From positions 992,001 through 1,056,000 of the forward strand of contig CP003801.1 of the NCBI GenBank assembly GCA_000299115.1: a stretch of 64,000 nt of DNA, in the 5' to 3' direction. Made by a program: the position numbers and the translations under genes. Under the pieces are notes generated by a model, which did not search any database, had not been told where the DNA came from, and saw nothing but the letters and a program-made list of their open reading frames with translations. Positions 1-9,203 of the stretch are shown piece by piece; the stretch's first letter is position 1; each line of letters opens with the position of its first letter. This DNA comes from an alpha proteobacterium HIMB59. GTDB taxonomy: Bacteria; Pseudomonadota; Alphaproteobacteria; HIMB59.

Positions 1-1
1 A

Positions 2-133
2 AAAGGTAAAATTCCAACTTTAATGGGTGACATGGCCAAAGGTATTAAATCGTTTAAAAAGAATATGTCAGACGAAGATAATGCTTCTACTTCCGACTCC
101 GATAATAAAGACTCTTCAAATAAGGATCAGTAA
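2..133 (+). CDS. tatA: TatA, 3' end only (Sec-independent translocase subunit)
   Basis: This open frame enters from the left edge and stops at TAA 131-133; about 43 codons are visible and the start lies outside the window. The visible part begins in the amphipathic helix ([15 protein letters not shown]), followed by an acidic Ser/Asp/Asn-rich tail, which is the usual TatA C-terminal layout. The transmembrane segment is not visible. The stop overlaps the tatB start (TAATG), so tatA, tatB and tatC read as one operon. TatA polymerises to form the pore for folded proteins with twin-arginine signal peptides. The identity rests on the helix pattern plus position directly before tatB and tatC. Confidence 0.85.
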   Translation, partial: KGKIPTLMGDMAKGIKSFKKNMSDEDNASTSDSDNKDSSNKDQ

Positions 134-426
134 TGTTTTCTTTAGGTTGGATGGAGATATCCATCATCCTAATTATTACTATTGTTGTCGTAGGTCCTAA
201 AGAAATACCTACAGTTATTCGTTTTATTAAAGGCATGACTTCCGGCATTAGAAAAATGTCTAAAGAGTTCACTTCAACAGTGGATGAGTTAACTAATTTA
301 GATGAAGTAAAAGATATCAAAAAAGAAATTCTAGATACTAAGGAGTCTATTATCAAAGATGGTAAAGAGTTAGATGAATTTATTGATAAAAGTAATAAAG
401 AAATTATGGATGATAAAAATAAATGA
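133..426 (+). CDS. tatB: Sec-independent protein translocase subunit TatB
   Basis: This 97-residue protein has one N-terminal membrane segment (about residues 7-21) with an acidic residue at its start (Glu8). The GPKEIP hinge follows at residues 21-26, then a long basic amphipathic helix and a charged Lys/Asp/Glu tail; this is the TatB/TatA fold. TatB forms the receptor for twin-arginine signal peptides with TatC in the inner membrane. The GPKE hinge and the position between tatA and tatC favour TatB over a second TatA. It overlaps both neighbours by 1-4 bases, implying translational coupling. At 97 residues it is on the short side for TatB, in keeping with the compact genome. Confidence 0.93.
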   Translation: MFSLGWMEISIILIITIVVVGPKEIPTVIRFIKGMTSGIRKMSKEFTSTVDELTNLDEVKDIKKEILDTKESIIKDGKELDEFIDKSNKEIMDDKNK

Positions 427-1196
427 GTGAAATCGAACAATCATCGATGAATTTTTTTGATCATATTAAAGAACTTCGTCAAAAATTAATGTATTCCATT
501 ATTTTTTTCCTTATTTCTTTTGTGGTTTCGTTTTATTTTTCCCAGTCTATTTTTGAATTTCTTGCCAAACCTTTAACTTCTATTCTTCCAGATGGAAATG
601 GTCTCATTTATACAGCTCTACAAGAGGCTTTTTTAACTAACGTAAAAGTAGCTTTCTTTACTGCAGCGTTCATTTCATTTCCTTTCCTTTCTATCCAAAT
701 TTGGTCATTTGTTGCACCAGGCTTGCTCAAGAAAGAAAAACAAATCTCATTGCCAACTTTAATAGCTATTCCATTTCTTTTTTTATTAGGAGCAGCAGTT
801 GTTTACTATGTTATTTCTCCAATAGCGTGGAAGTTTTTTTTGAGTTTTCAAACAGCTCAAACTGAAGGCATAAACATAACTCTCCAAGCAAAAATGAATG
901 AATATTTATCATTAATGATGACATTTATATTTGCTTTTGGACTTGCTTTTCAATTGCCTGTCATTTTGCTTTTATTAGTTCGTTTTGGTGTTTTGTCTAT
1001 AGAGCAACTAGTATCTTTCAGAAAATACGCAATTGTTTTGTCATTTGTTTTTGCAGCTATCATTACTCCACCAGATCCTTTTTCACAAATTTCTCTGGCT
1101 TTGCCTGTTATTATTTTATATGAAGTATCTATTCTTATTTCTAGATTTTTAGCTAAAAAAAAGAAAAATGAGAAATCCGAAGATATTACAGACTAA
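423..1196 (+). CDS. tatC: Sec-independent protein translocase subunit TatC
   Basis: This is a 257-residue multispanning membrane protein with about six membrane segments. The cytoplasmic N-terminus carries the family motif [11 protein letters not shown], corresponding to HLxELRxRL, which contributes to twin-arginine signal recognition. The late motif [15 protein letters not shown] is also typical of TatC. Length matches the family (about 250). The start codon overlaps the tatB stop by four bases (ATGA), and its stop overlaps the serS start (TAATG). Together with tatA and tatB it makes a complete Tat export system for folded, often cofactor-containing proteins. Confidence 0.97.
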   Translation: MSEIEQSSMNFFDHIKELRQKLMYSIIFFLISFVVSFYFSQSIFEFLAKPLTSILPDGNGLIYTALQEAFLTNVKVAFFTAAFISFPFLSIQIWSFVAPGLLKKEKQISLPTLIAIPFLFLLGAAVVYYVISPIAWKFFLSFQTAQTEGINITLQAKMNEYLSLMMTFIFAFGLAFQLPVILLLLVRFGVLSIEQLVSFRKYAIVLSFVFAAIITPPDPFSQISLALPVIILYEVSILISRFLAKKKKNEKSEDITD

Positions 1197-2458
1197 TGCA
1201 TGATATTAATTTTATAAGAGAGAATCCTTCACAATTTGACGAGGGTCTAAAAAAAAGATTTTTAGAACCTCAATCTCATATCATTTTAGATTTAGATCTT
1301 AAAAAGAGGGAATTATTAACTAAATCTCAAGATCTTCGATCTGAAAGAAAAAATCTTTCTTCTGAATTCTCAAAGCTAAATGATGAAGAAAAATCATCTT
1401 TACAAAAAAAAGTTCAAAATATTAAAAATGAAATTGAACAATTCGAAAATGAAATTTCAGATATTGACTCAAAATTAAAAGATTTATTAGCATCTTTACC
1501 AAACTTGCCTCATCCAGATGTTCCGGTAGGGGAAGATGAACAGAGTAATATTATTATAAAAAAAGTTGGTGAAATCCCTAAGTATGACTTTAAACCCAAA
1601 CCTCATTTTGAACTTGGAGAGGATTTGGAAATGCTTGACTTTGATCAAGCGGGTAAAGTTTCTGGTACTCGTTTTGTTTATGTAAAAAACCATCTAGCGC
1701 GTTTAGAAAGAGCAATTGCTAATTTTATGTTGGACAAGCATACCGGTGAATTTGGATACACCGAAATCATCCCTCCAAATTTGGTTAGAGATGCAGCAGC
1801 TTATGGAACTGGTCAACTACCAAAATTTTCTGAAGATTTATTTAAAACAAACACTGAACATTGGCTAATTCCTACCGCGGAAGTCCCTCTGACTAATTTA
1901 GTATTAGATACTATTGTTTCAGAAAAAACTTTACCTCAAAGACTTACCGCATGGACACCTTGCTATCGATCAGAAGCGGGCGCAGCTGGAAGAGATACAA
2001 GAGGTATGATCAGACAACATCAATTCTCAAAAGTAGAATTAGTAAGTATCACCTCTGAAGAAAATTCTGAGGAAGAATTAGAAAGAATGTTAAATTGTGC
2101 TACTTCCATTTTGGATGACTTAAATATTCCTTATCAAGTAATGTTGCTATCATCTGGAGACATGGGCTTTTCGGCAGAAAAGACATATGATATTGAAGTT
2201 TGGTTACCAGGAGAGGGTAAGTATAGAGAAATTTCATCTTGTAGTAATTGTAGGTCATTCCAAGCCAGAAGAATGAATGCAAGATATAAATCAGATGATC
2301 AAAATAAGTTTGTTCATACATTGAATGGCTCAGGTCTTGCAGTTGGAAGAACTTTAATTGCTGTTTTAGAAAATTATCAAAATGATGATGGCTCAATCAC
2401 TGTGCCGGAAGTTTTATTGCCTTATATGGGAAATATCAAAGTAATTAAGAAATCTTAA
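1196..2458 (+). CDS. serS: Serine--tRNA ligase
   Basis: This 420-residue class II aminoacyl-tRNA synthetase charges tRNA-Ser with serine and also supplies Ser-tRNA for selenocysteine where that exists. Residues about 30-100 are a charged coiled-coil arm that grips the long variable arm of tRNA-Ser. Class II motif 2 is seen as [20 protein letters not shown], and motif 3 as [19 protein letters not shown] beginning near residue 377. Length is normal for bacterial SerRS. It is last in the tat operon, overlapping the tatC stop by one base. Its 3' end overlaps the convergent DUF815 gene by 14 bases. A substrate tRNA-Ser gene lies in this same window at 59.8 kb. Confidence 0.98.
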   Translation: MHDINFIRENPSQFDEGLKKRFLEPQSHIILDLDLKKRELLTKSQDLRSERKNLSSEFSKLNDEEKSSLQKKVQNIKNEIEQFENEISDIDSKLKDLLASLPNLPHPDVPVGEDEQSNIIIKKVGEIPKYDFKPKPHFELGEDLEMLDFDQAGKVSGTRFVYVKNHLARLERAIANFMLDKHTGEFGYTEIIPPNLVRDAAAYGTGQLPKFSEDLFKTNTEHWLIPTAEVPLTNLVLDTIVSEKTLPQRLTAWTPCYRSEAGAAGRDTRGMIRQHQFSKVELVSITSEENSEEELERMLNCATSILDDLNIPYQVMLLSSGDMGFSAEKTYDIEVWLPGEGKYREISSCSNCRSFQARRMNARYKSDDQNKFVHTLNGSGLAVGRTLIAVLENYQNDDGSITVPEVLLPYMGNIKVIKKS

Positions 2459-3206
2459 TTCTTTTTTTAGCACAATAATCTTTAAAAAATTGATAGGCAG
2501 ACCGTCCTGTGCGATTGCCTCTAGCAAATATCCATTTTAAGGCTAAGTCTTCTATATTATTGTTAAAATCTAATTGATAGTGATCAAAGTAATTTTTTAC
2601 TATCATTAAAAAATCATCTTTGCTTAAATTATGAAAACTTACCCATAAACCAAATCGATCAGATAATGAAACTTTTTCCTCTATACCTTCATCTTGAGAT
2701 ATTGCTGAAGATCTCTCATTATCAATCATATCTCTTTTCATCAAATGACGTCTATTACTTGTTACATAAACTAAAAAATTATATTTTGAGTTTGAGAATG
2801 ATCCTTCCAAGAAGGATTTGAATTGAATATATCTTCTATCATTTTGCTCAAAAGAAAGATCATCTATAAACAAAATAATATTTTTCTTAAATTCAAAATT
2901 GATAAAGATATTTGATAAATCTGAAATATCATCAGAATTAACTTCAAGTGTTACAAAGTTATCGTATTCATGAGCAAATTTTTGGACAATCCCTCTAATT
3001 AAACTACTTTTTCCACTTCCTCGAACCCCCCATAGGAGACCATGATTATATGACAATCCATCTAAGAAATTTTTGGTATTTTCGTGAATTATACTTTTCT
3101 GCTGATTTAGGCCATAAAGGAGATTTAAGTCCAATACTTTATTAAAAATTACTTCTTCAATGTTATTTTTAAAACTATTCCAGTAAAGTAATGACTTATT
3201 TTCCAA
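2445..3206 (-). CDS. DUF815-family P-loop ATPase
   Basis: This 253-residue protein looks like the DUF815 (AAA-like) ATPase family often found near yajC in Alphaproteobacteria. Walker A is GVRGSGKS at residues 60-67 and Walker B is IILFIDD at 110-116. A sensor-like TSNRRHLM and a C-terminal helical part with [12 protein letters not shown] follow, as in the family. No transmembrane segment or signal peptide is visible, so it should be cytosolic. The molecular role of DUF815 proteins is not established. The start appears to be TTG, because no in-frame ATG lies nearby and no clear Shine-Dalgarno is present. It is convergent with serS and overlaps it by 14 bases. Confidence 0.85.
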   Translation of the reverse strand: MENKSLLYWNSFKNNIEEVIFNKVLDLNLLYGLNQQKSIIHENTKNFLDGLSYNHGLLWGVRGSGKSSLIRGIVQKFAHEYDNFVTLEVNSDDISDLSNIFINFEFKKNIILFIDDLSFEQNDRRYIQFKSFLEGSFSNSKYNFLVYVTSNRRHLMKRDMIDNERSSAISQDEGIEEKVSLSDRFGLWVSFHNLSKDDFLMIVKNYFDHYQLDFNNNIEDLALKWIFARGNRTGRSAYQFFKDYCAKKRIKIS

Positions 3207-3275
3207 TTTTTTATTGACTTAGTTAATGATTGTGAGATTTTAGTCCTAATTTTACATATTTAAAGGATTTATATT

Positions 3276-3539
3276 ATGGAACAACTTGCTGGAATTTTAC
3301 CCTTACTTCTTATATTTGTAGTTTTTTATTTTTTACTTATCAGACCTCAACAAAAAAAATTAAAAGATCACAAGAATATGATTGCTAATCTTAAAAAGGG
3401 CGATCGTATTGTAACCCAAGGTGGAATAATTGGAAATATCCACTATGTCAATGATGATGGAACCTTATCTGTAGAAATAGCAGACAATGTTAATGTTAAA
3501 GTAGCAAAGGGTATGGTTGCTGATATAGCTGCTAAATAA
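3276..3539 (+). CDS. yajC: Sec translocon accessory protein YajC
   Basis: This 87-residue protein has one N-terminal membrane helix (about residues 8-24) followed by the family signature IRPQQKKLKDHKNM and a short basic cytosolic domain (KKGDRIVTQGGIIGNI). YajC associates with SecDF in the inner membrane and with the AcrB exporter. The adjacent secD and secF confirm the call. The leader contains AAAGGA about 10 bases before ATG. A TTGACT box sits at 3214-3219, but no good -10 box follows at normal spacing, so the promoter is not resolved. The gene starts the yajC-secD-secF operon. Confidence 0.96.
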   Translation: MEQLAGILPLLLIFVVFYFLLIRPQQKKLKDHKNMIANLKKGDRIVTQGGIIGNIHYVNDDGTLSVEIADNVNVKVAKGMVADIAAK

Positions 3540-3565
3540 ATATTTATTAACTAATATTTAATTAA

Positions 3566-5023
3566 ATGTCTTCTTTAAAGCAATGGAGGTTTTGGATTTC
3601 TTTGTTGCTATTAGGTTTTTGTTTCTATTTTATCCAACCAAATTTTAATTCTAAAAATTCAGATTTTAAAATCAACTTTGGTTTAGATATTCAGGGAGGC
3701 TATTCTTATTTATTAGAGCTTAATGAAAATGAGTTTAAACAAAATTTATTAGTTAAAACCACTCAGGTTTTAGAAAATTCCTACAATCTTCAATCTGATA
3801 TTATAAAAGATCAAATTTTTATTCCCGCAGGTCAAAATATTGATGATTTGAATAATTTAACTATCCAATCACTTGGTTTAGAACTCATTGATAGATCGAA
3901 TGAAGGTATGTCTCTTGGAATAATTGAGCAAAATTTTAATCAATCCTTGTCTGAAATGACTCTTAATGCTGTTGAGATTGTTAGGTCAAGAGTAGATTTT
4001 CTTGGAAACAAAGAATTATCAATTCAGAAGGTCGGTCTTAACAAAATATTATTAGAAATTCCTGGCGATTTAGACAATAACGTCAAAGATGTAATTTCTA
4101 AAACAGCAAAACTTACTTTACATATTGAAAAAAGAACGCTGGTTAACTCAAAAGTATTTCTAAATGAAGAAACAGGAGAAGAAGTTAGAGTTCAAGAAAT
4201 TCCAAATTTGACTGGCGATTATATCCAAGACGCATCTCTTCAATATAATCAGAATGAACCTGTAGTTGCTTTTTCTTTTAACAAAGAGGGTTCTGATCTA
4301 TTTGCTAAAATGACATCAGAAAACGTTGGTTCTAGATTTGCCATAGTTTTAGATGGAGCTCTTATTACGGCACCTGTAATTAGGGAGCCTATAACAGGAG
4401 GTAGTGGACAGATTTCAGGAAGCTTCACTAATGAGTCTGCTAACAATCTTGCTATTATTTTAAAGTCCGGTTCTCTTCCGACAGAAATAAAAATTATTCA
4501 AGAAAAACAAGTTGGCCCTACATTGGGTAGGGAAGGTGTACAAAAAGGAATTTATGCATCTCTCATTGCGTTAATTGCCATTACTTTGTTTATGATTGCC
4601 TATTATAAAGTGTCAGGATTTTTTACAGCTCTCACTATTATTAGCTGTCTTGGATTACTTTTTGCTTTCATGACTCTATTAAATACTACTCTGACACTCC
4701 CTGGAGTAATAGGAATAGTATTAACAATTGGAATGTGCGTAGATGCAAATGTTTTAGTTTTTGAGCGAATAAGAGAAAATTTTAAAGAAAAAATTGAAAA
4801 CCCTAAAAATGATGGCTTTAACTCAGCCTACGTGACAATACTTGACTCCAATTTAACTACTTTATTTGCCGCAATTTTTCTTTTTGCGTTTGGTTTTGGG
4901 CCTATTCGAGGTTTTTCAATTTCATTAATTATAGGCATTATTTCATCTCTTATAGTCACATATATAGTTTTAAAATTTTTTATAAATATCACTTCTGAAA
5001 AATATTTAGGATTGAATAAATGA
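3566..5023 (+). CDS. secD: Protein translocase subunit SecD
   Basis: This 485-residue inner-membrane protein has an N-terminal membrane anchor, the motif FGLDIQGGYSYLLEL near residue 40, a large periplasmic domain (P1) and a five-helix RND-type C-terminal membrane domain. The proton-channel region reads GMCVDANVLVFERIREN, the standard SecD D-x-N motif. With SecF it uses the proton gradient to pull preproteins out of SecYEG on the periplasmic side. It is somewhat shorter than E. coli SecD (615), in line with alphaproteobacterial SecD proteins that have a shorter periplasmic part. It overlaps secF by four bases. Confidence 0.97.
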   Translation: MSSLKQWRFWISLLLLGFCFYFIQPNFNSKNSDFKINFGLDIQGGYSYLLELNENEFKQNLLVKTTQVLENSYNLQSDIIKDQIFIPAGQNIDDLNNLTIQSLGLELIDRSNEGMSLGIIEQNFNQSLSEMTLNAVEIVRSRVDFLGNKELSIQKVGLNKILLEIPGDLDNNVKDVISKTAKLTLHIEKRTLVNSKVFLNEETGEEVRVQEIPNLTGDYIQDASLQYNQNEPVVAFSFNKEGSDLFAKMTSENVGSRFAIVLDGALITAPVIREPITGGSGQISGSFTNESANNLAIILKSGSLPTEIKIIQEKQVGPTLGREGVQKGIYASLIALIAITLFMIAYYKVSGFFTALTIISCLGLLFAFMTLLNTTLTLPGVIGIVLTIGMCVDANVLVFERIRENFKEKIENPKNDGFNSAYVTILDSNLTTLFAAIFLFAFGFGPIRGFSISLIIGIISSLIVTYIVLKFFINITSEKYLGLNK

Positions 5024-5892
5024 TTAACTTTTACTCATATAAAAACAAATCTTATCTAGCCTCATCAGCATTAATTATTATGACTGTGATTATAATTTTT
5101 TTAAAAGGACTAAATTTAGGTATTGATTTTAAAGGCGGATTAAATTTTGAAGTTAGAACTAATCTCTCTAATGAGCAAATTTTAAATGTTTTTCAGGAAA
5201 TTAATAGTGATCGTGAAATTATTGTTAAAAAAGAAATTGGTAATGATGTTCATACTATTAGAATTGAAACTGGAGATGATAATGCATCTTTTATAGAAGA
5301 GATTAATCAATTGATTTTAGATCATCCAGAGATGGAAGTTTTGATCTCAGAGTATATCGAACCTACTTTTAGTGATGAGTTGATAAAAAATTCATTATAT
5401 GCCATGGCTTCATCTTTATTAGTTATTGCTTTTTATATTTGGATTAGATTTGATTGGCAATTTGCTGCATCAGGTATTTTTGCATTACTGCATGACGTAT
5501 TTATAGCAATCGGTTTTATGTCTTTGTTCAACATTGAGTTCAATTTAACTATGATTGCCGCATTACTTCTAATAGCTGGTTATAGTATCAATGACACCAT
5601 AGTTCTTTTTGATCGATTAAGAACCATTACCTCTGATGAAAATAACAAAGATTCATTTTCAGATAATGTCAATAATTCTATTAAATTAAATCTTAGAAGA
5701 ACTATCCTAACTAGTTTTACAACAATATTAGCTCTTATTTGTTTAGTGGTATTAGCTCCAGTGAATTTAACTGAAATGCCAATTGTTTTTATTTTTGGCG
5801 TTTTAATTGGAACATATTCATCTTTGTTTTTAGCTTTAGGTATAGTGGGTGATTTAAATTATGAAGCTGTGCTTAAAGCAAGAGACTCCTGA
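5020..5892 (+). CDS. secF: Protein translocase subunit SecF
   Basis: This 290-residue inner-membrane protein is the SecD partner. The N-terminal helix is followed by LGIDFKGGLNFEV, the SecF counterpart of the SecD LGLDxxGG motif. The C-terminal RND-type helices carry LLIAGYSINDTIVLFDRLR, the conserved SecF motif with the channel Asp. Length is normal (E. coli about 320). The start overlaps the secD stop (ATGA), implying coupled translation in a 1:1 complex. The 3' end runs 34 bases into the convergent uvrA gene, so the two transcripts must overlap. Confidence 0.97.
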   Translation: MINFYSYKNKSYLASSALIIMTVIIIFLKGLNLGIDFKGGLNFEVRTNLSNEQILNVFQEINSDREIIVKKEIGNDVHTIRIETGDDNASFIEEINQLILDHPEMEVLISEYIEPTFSDELIKNSLYAMASSLLVIAFYIWIRFDWQFAASGIFALLHDVFIAIGFMSLFNIEFNLTMIAALLLIAGYSINDTIVLFDRLRTITSDENNKDSFSDNVNNSIKLNLRRTILTSFTTILALICLVVLAPVNLTEMPIVFIFGVLIGTYSSLFLALGIVGDLNYEAVLKARDS

Positions 5893-8660
5893 TACTTTTT
5901 TAGAAATATACCAGTTTGGTTGTTATTTAGTTTAATTAAATCTTTAGTCATACCTTCAAAAAGAATACTACCACCTTGATCTCCACCTTCAGGTCCAAGA
6001 TCAATTACCCAGTCACTTGTATTGATTACATCTAAATTATGTTCGATTACTATGACCGTATTTCCGTATGAGACAAGTTTGTGTAAAATTTCTAAAAGTT
6101 TTTTAATATCATCAAAATGTAAACCTGTAGTAGGCTCATCTAAAATATATAAAGTTTTTCCAGTTTGTCTTTTTGATAATTCTTTTGACAGTTTAATTCT
6201 TTGAGCCTCACCTCCTGAAAGGGTAGTAGCGGCTTGACCAATTGAAATATAACCAAGACCGACATTCTGAAGTGTTTTTAATTTAGAGTAGACCTGAGGA
6301 TTTGTCTCAAAAAATTCACACGCATCATCTACAGTCATAGATAAAATATCGCTTATATTTTTAGATTTGAATTGTACCCCTAAAGTCTCTTTATTATATC
6401 TTTTGCCATTACAAACTTCACATTTAACATAAACAGGTGCTAAGAAATGCATTTCTATTTTTTTAAGGCCATCTCCTTCACAGCTTTCACAACGTCCCCC
6501 TTTAACATTAAAAGAAAATCTACCAGGTTTAAAACCTTTCACCTTTGCCTCAGGTAAATTTGCAAACCATTCTCTAATTGGGGTAAATAAGCCAACGTAA
6601 GTAGCTGGATTAGAACGAGGCGTTCTTCCGATTGGTGATTGATCGATATTTATAACTTTATCAATATTTTCAATTCCACTGATATCCTCATAAGGAAGGG
6701 TTTTAATTATTTTTTCATAAATTCTATTGTTTGCAGCACCGTATAAGGTTTCATTAATTAGAGTGGATTTTCCGCTGCCTGAAACTCCTGTAACACTTAT
6801 GAATTTTCCAAGTGGAAATTTAACACTTACATTTTTTAGATTATTGCCACTTGCATTAGAAATTTGAATAAATCCTTTTTTTTCATTTTTATTTTTAGTT
6901 TGAGGAAATCGATTGATAACTCCATTAATATAACCACTCGTAAGACTATCTTTGTTATGAAGTATTTTTTGAAAAGATCCTTCAGAGACTATTGACCCTC
7001 CTTTGATGCCAGCATTTTTTCCTATATCGACAACATAATCAGCTTCTCTAATTATATCCTCATCATGTTCTACGACTATAATTGTGTTGCCAAGATCTCT
7101 TAAGTTTTTAAGAGTATTGATAAGTTTTTGATTATCCCTTTGATGCAGACCTATAGAGGGCTCATCTAAGACATAGGTAACACCAGTCAAGCCTGAACCT
7201 ATTTGACTCGCTAATCTTATGCGTTGTGACTCACCACCAGATAATGTTGAACTTTTTCTCGATAAGCTGAGGTAGTTTAAACCCACCTCATTTAAAAAGT
7301 TTAGTCTTGAAAAAATTTCTTTTTTAAGAGGAGCTGCTATTAACTTTTTTTGATCAGATAACGATTTTTCAAAATTATTAATCCAAGCAAGAGAATTACT
7401 TATACTTAAATGAGTAAGCTCACTAATATTAATATTGTCAATCTTAATACATAAAGCCTTTTCATTTAATCTATTACCTTGGCAAGTTTGGCATGTTTTA
7501 GAATTTCTAAATTTTTCAAGTTCCCACTGTCTCCACCAACTCGAAGTTCCATCATAGATATCATCCATAATATTGATAAGACCATCAAAACTTTTCCCTC
7601 CATATAAAACTTCATTTTGAAGAGTTTTTGGAAGTTTTGACCAAATGACATCTTTATTATTATTTTTATCAAAAAGTTTTTTTAATTTTGGATGTATTTT
7701 ACCTTGAGCTTTTTCTGACCAATAATTAATAGCACCTTCATTAATACTTAAATTTTTGTCAGGAATTAGAAGGTCTTCATCAAAAGCATCTACCTCTCCT
7801 AAGCCATCACAATCACTGCAAGCTCCATAAGGATTATTAAAACTAAAAAGCCTAGGTTCTATTTCATCTATGCTAAATCCACTAACTGGACACATAAACT
7901 TATTTGATAAACTTATTAATTTTTCATTTTCAAGATCATAAACTTCAACATTCCCATTACTTTCATTAAGGCAAATTTCAATGCTATTTGCTAATCGATC
8001 ACGATTTTCTTCGCTGGGTATAACTCTATCAATGATAACACTTATTGAATGTTTAAAATTTTTACTTAATTCAGGTATCTCATTTTTTTGATAAATTTTT
8101 TCATTTACATAAAAACGCTCATACCCTTTTTTAAAATACTCATCAAATAATTTTTTATATTCACCTTTTCTACCTTTAATAAGCGGAGTCATGATCATAA
8201 TTTTTTTCTTATTAAATTTAGAAATTACTTCATCAATTATTTCTGAACTAGTTAATCCCACTATTGGTTTTCCAGTTGTAGGAGAGTAGGGCGTACCCAC
8301 TCTGGCAAATAACACCCTTAAATAATCATAAATCTCAGTAACTGTTCCCACAGTAGATCGTGGGTTTTTACTTGTAGTTTTTTGATCAATGGAAATTGCA
8401 GGAGACAATCCTTCTATTTTATCAACTTTGGGTTTGTCCATCATATCTAAAAACTGTCTTGCATAAGCACTGAGTGATTCGATGTATTTTCTCTGACCCT
8501 CTGCATAAATTGTATCAAAAGCTAATGTTGATTTTCCTGATCCACTTACTCCAGTGATAACAACAAGTTTGTTTTTTGGTAAACTGAGGTTTAAATTTTT
8601 TAAATTATGTTCATGTGCATTGTGAACAATGATGTGAGTTAAAGGAGATGGATTTTCCAT
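5859..8660 (-). CDS. uvrA: Excinuclease ABC subunit A
   Basis: This 933-residue protein is the DNA damage sensor of nucleotide excision repair; it loads UvrB at lesions. It is built as two ABC ATPase halves. Walker A sites read GVSGSGKST at residues 37-45 and again in the second half. ABC signatures are LSGGESQRIRLASQI and LSGGEAQRIKLSKEL. Zinc-binding CxxC modules are visible as CSDCDGLG, CQTCQGNR, CESCEGDG and CEVCNGKR. It is divergent from ssb, a conserved alphaproteobacterial arrangement, with only 63 bases between. I found no obvious LexA-type box (GTTC-N7-GTTC or GAAC-N7-GAAC) in that gap, so SOS control is not evident. Confidence 0.98.
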   Translation of the reverse strand: MENPSPLTHIIVHNAHEHNLKNLNLSLPKNKLVVITGVSGSGKSTLAFDTIYAEGQRKYIESLSAYARQFLDMMDKPKVDKIEGLSPAISIDQKTTSKNPRSTVGTVTEIYDYLRVLFARVGTPYSPTTGKPIVGLTSSEIIDEVISKFNKKKIMIMTPLIKGRKGEYKKLFDEYFKKGYERFYVNEKIYQKNEIPELSKNFKHSISVIIDRVIPSEENRDRLANSIEICLNESNGNVEVYDLENEKLISLSNKFMCPVSGFSIDEIEPRLFSFNNPYGACSDCDGLGEVDAFDEDLLIPDKNLSINEGAINYWSEKAQGKIHPKLKKLFDKNNNKDVIWSKLPKTLQNEVLYGGKSFDGLINIMDDIYDGTSSWWRQWELEKFRNSKTCQTCQGNRLNEKALCIKIDNINISELTHLSISNSLAWINNFEKSLSDQKKLIAAPLKKEIFSRLNFLNEVGLNYLSLSRKSSTLSGGESQRIRLASQIGSGLTGVTYVLDEPSIGLHQRDNQKLINTLKNLRDLGNTIIVVEHDEDIIREADYVVDIGKNAGIKGGSIVSEGSFQKILHNKDSLTSGYINGVINRFPQTKNKNEKKGFIQISNASGNNLKNVSVKFPLGKFISVTGVSGSGKSTLINETLYGAANNRIYEKIIKTLPYEDISGIENIDKVINIDQSPIGRTPRSNPATYVGLFTPIREWFANLPEAKVKGFKPGRFSFNVKGGRCESCEGDGLKKIEMHFLAPVYVKCEVCNGKRYNKETLGVQFKSKNISDILSMTVDDACEFFETNPQVYSKLKTLQNVGLGYISIGQAATTLSGGEAQRIKLSKELSKRQTGKTLYILDEPTTGLHFDDIKKLLEILHKLVSYGNTVIVIEHNLDVINTSDWVIDLGPEGGDQGGSILFEGMTKDLIKLNNNQTGIFLKKYQESLALSTAS

Positions 8661-8723
8661 AAATTAGGTATCAATAAAAGCTGAATTAATATATATTACT
8701 ATTATCTTTTAATTAAAATAATC

Positions 8724-9191
8724 ATGGCTGGATCAGTAAATAAAGTAATTCTTCTCGGTAACTTAGGCAAAGACCCTGATATTCGGGCTACCTCAGCTGG
8801 TTCTCGTTTAGCTAGCTTTTCAATAGCGACTTCAACTAAATATAGAAACAAAGAAACTCAGCAACTTGAGGATAAAACTGAATGGCATCGTGTAGTTGTC
8901 TTTAATGATAAATTAGCCGATGTATGTGAAAAATATCTTCGAAAAGGCTCAAAAGTATATGTTGAAGGACAATTACAAACACGCAAGTGGACTGATAATA
9001 ATGGTGTCGATAAATATACAACTGAAGTAGTTATTCCAAACTACTCTGGTGTTCTTACCATGTTAGACTCTAGATCGCAGTCTACAATATCTGATGATAA
9101 TTCTAGTCAAATTGACTCTGCTGCAGATGAAGCTCTTGGTGGGCCTGATAACTCAACCGCTGAACAGCTTGATGATGATATTCCTTTTTAA
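8724..9191 (+). CDS. ssb: Single-stranded DNA-binding protein
   Basis: This 155-residue protein has an N-terminal OB fold of about 110 residues (MAGSVNKVILLGNLGKDPDIR, WHRVVVFNDKLADV, YVEGQLQTRKW). A flexible acidic linker follows, ending in DDDIPF, the tip that recruits replication and repair proteins such as RecG, RecO and primase. It forms tetramers on single-stranded DNA. The length is typical. It stands divergent from uvrA, and 12 bases before gyrA, so ssb, gyrA and coaD may be cotranscribed. No strong Shine-Dalgarno precedes ATG 8724. Confidence 0.98.
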   Translation: MAGSVNKVILLGNLGKDPDIRATSAGSRLASFSIATSTKYRNKETQQLEDKTEWHRVVVFNDKLADVCEKYLRKGSKVYVEGQLQTRKWTDNNGVDKYTTEVVIPNYSGVLTMLDSRSQSTISDDNSSQIDSAADEALGGPDNSTAEQLDDDIPF

Positions 9192-9203
9192 ATAATATAA
9201 ACA

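Noticed and set aside
87-440. 117-residue minus-strand frame opposite tatB
   Set aside because: Antisense shadow; the plus strand encodes TatB with clear motifs.
8661-8723. LexA/SOS box between uvrA and ssb
   Set aside because: I looked for GTTC-N7-GTTC and GAAC-N7-GAAC patterns and found none.
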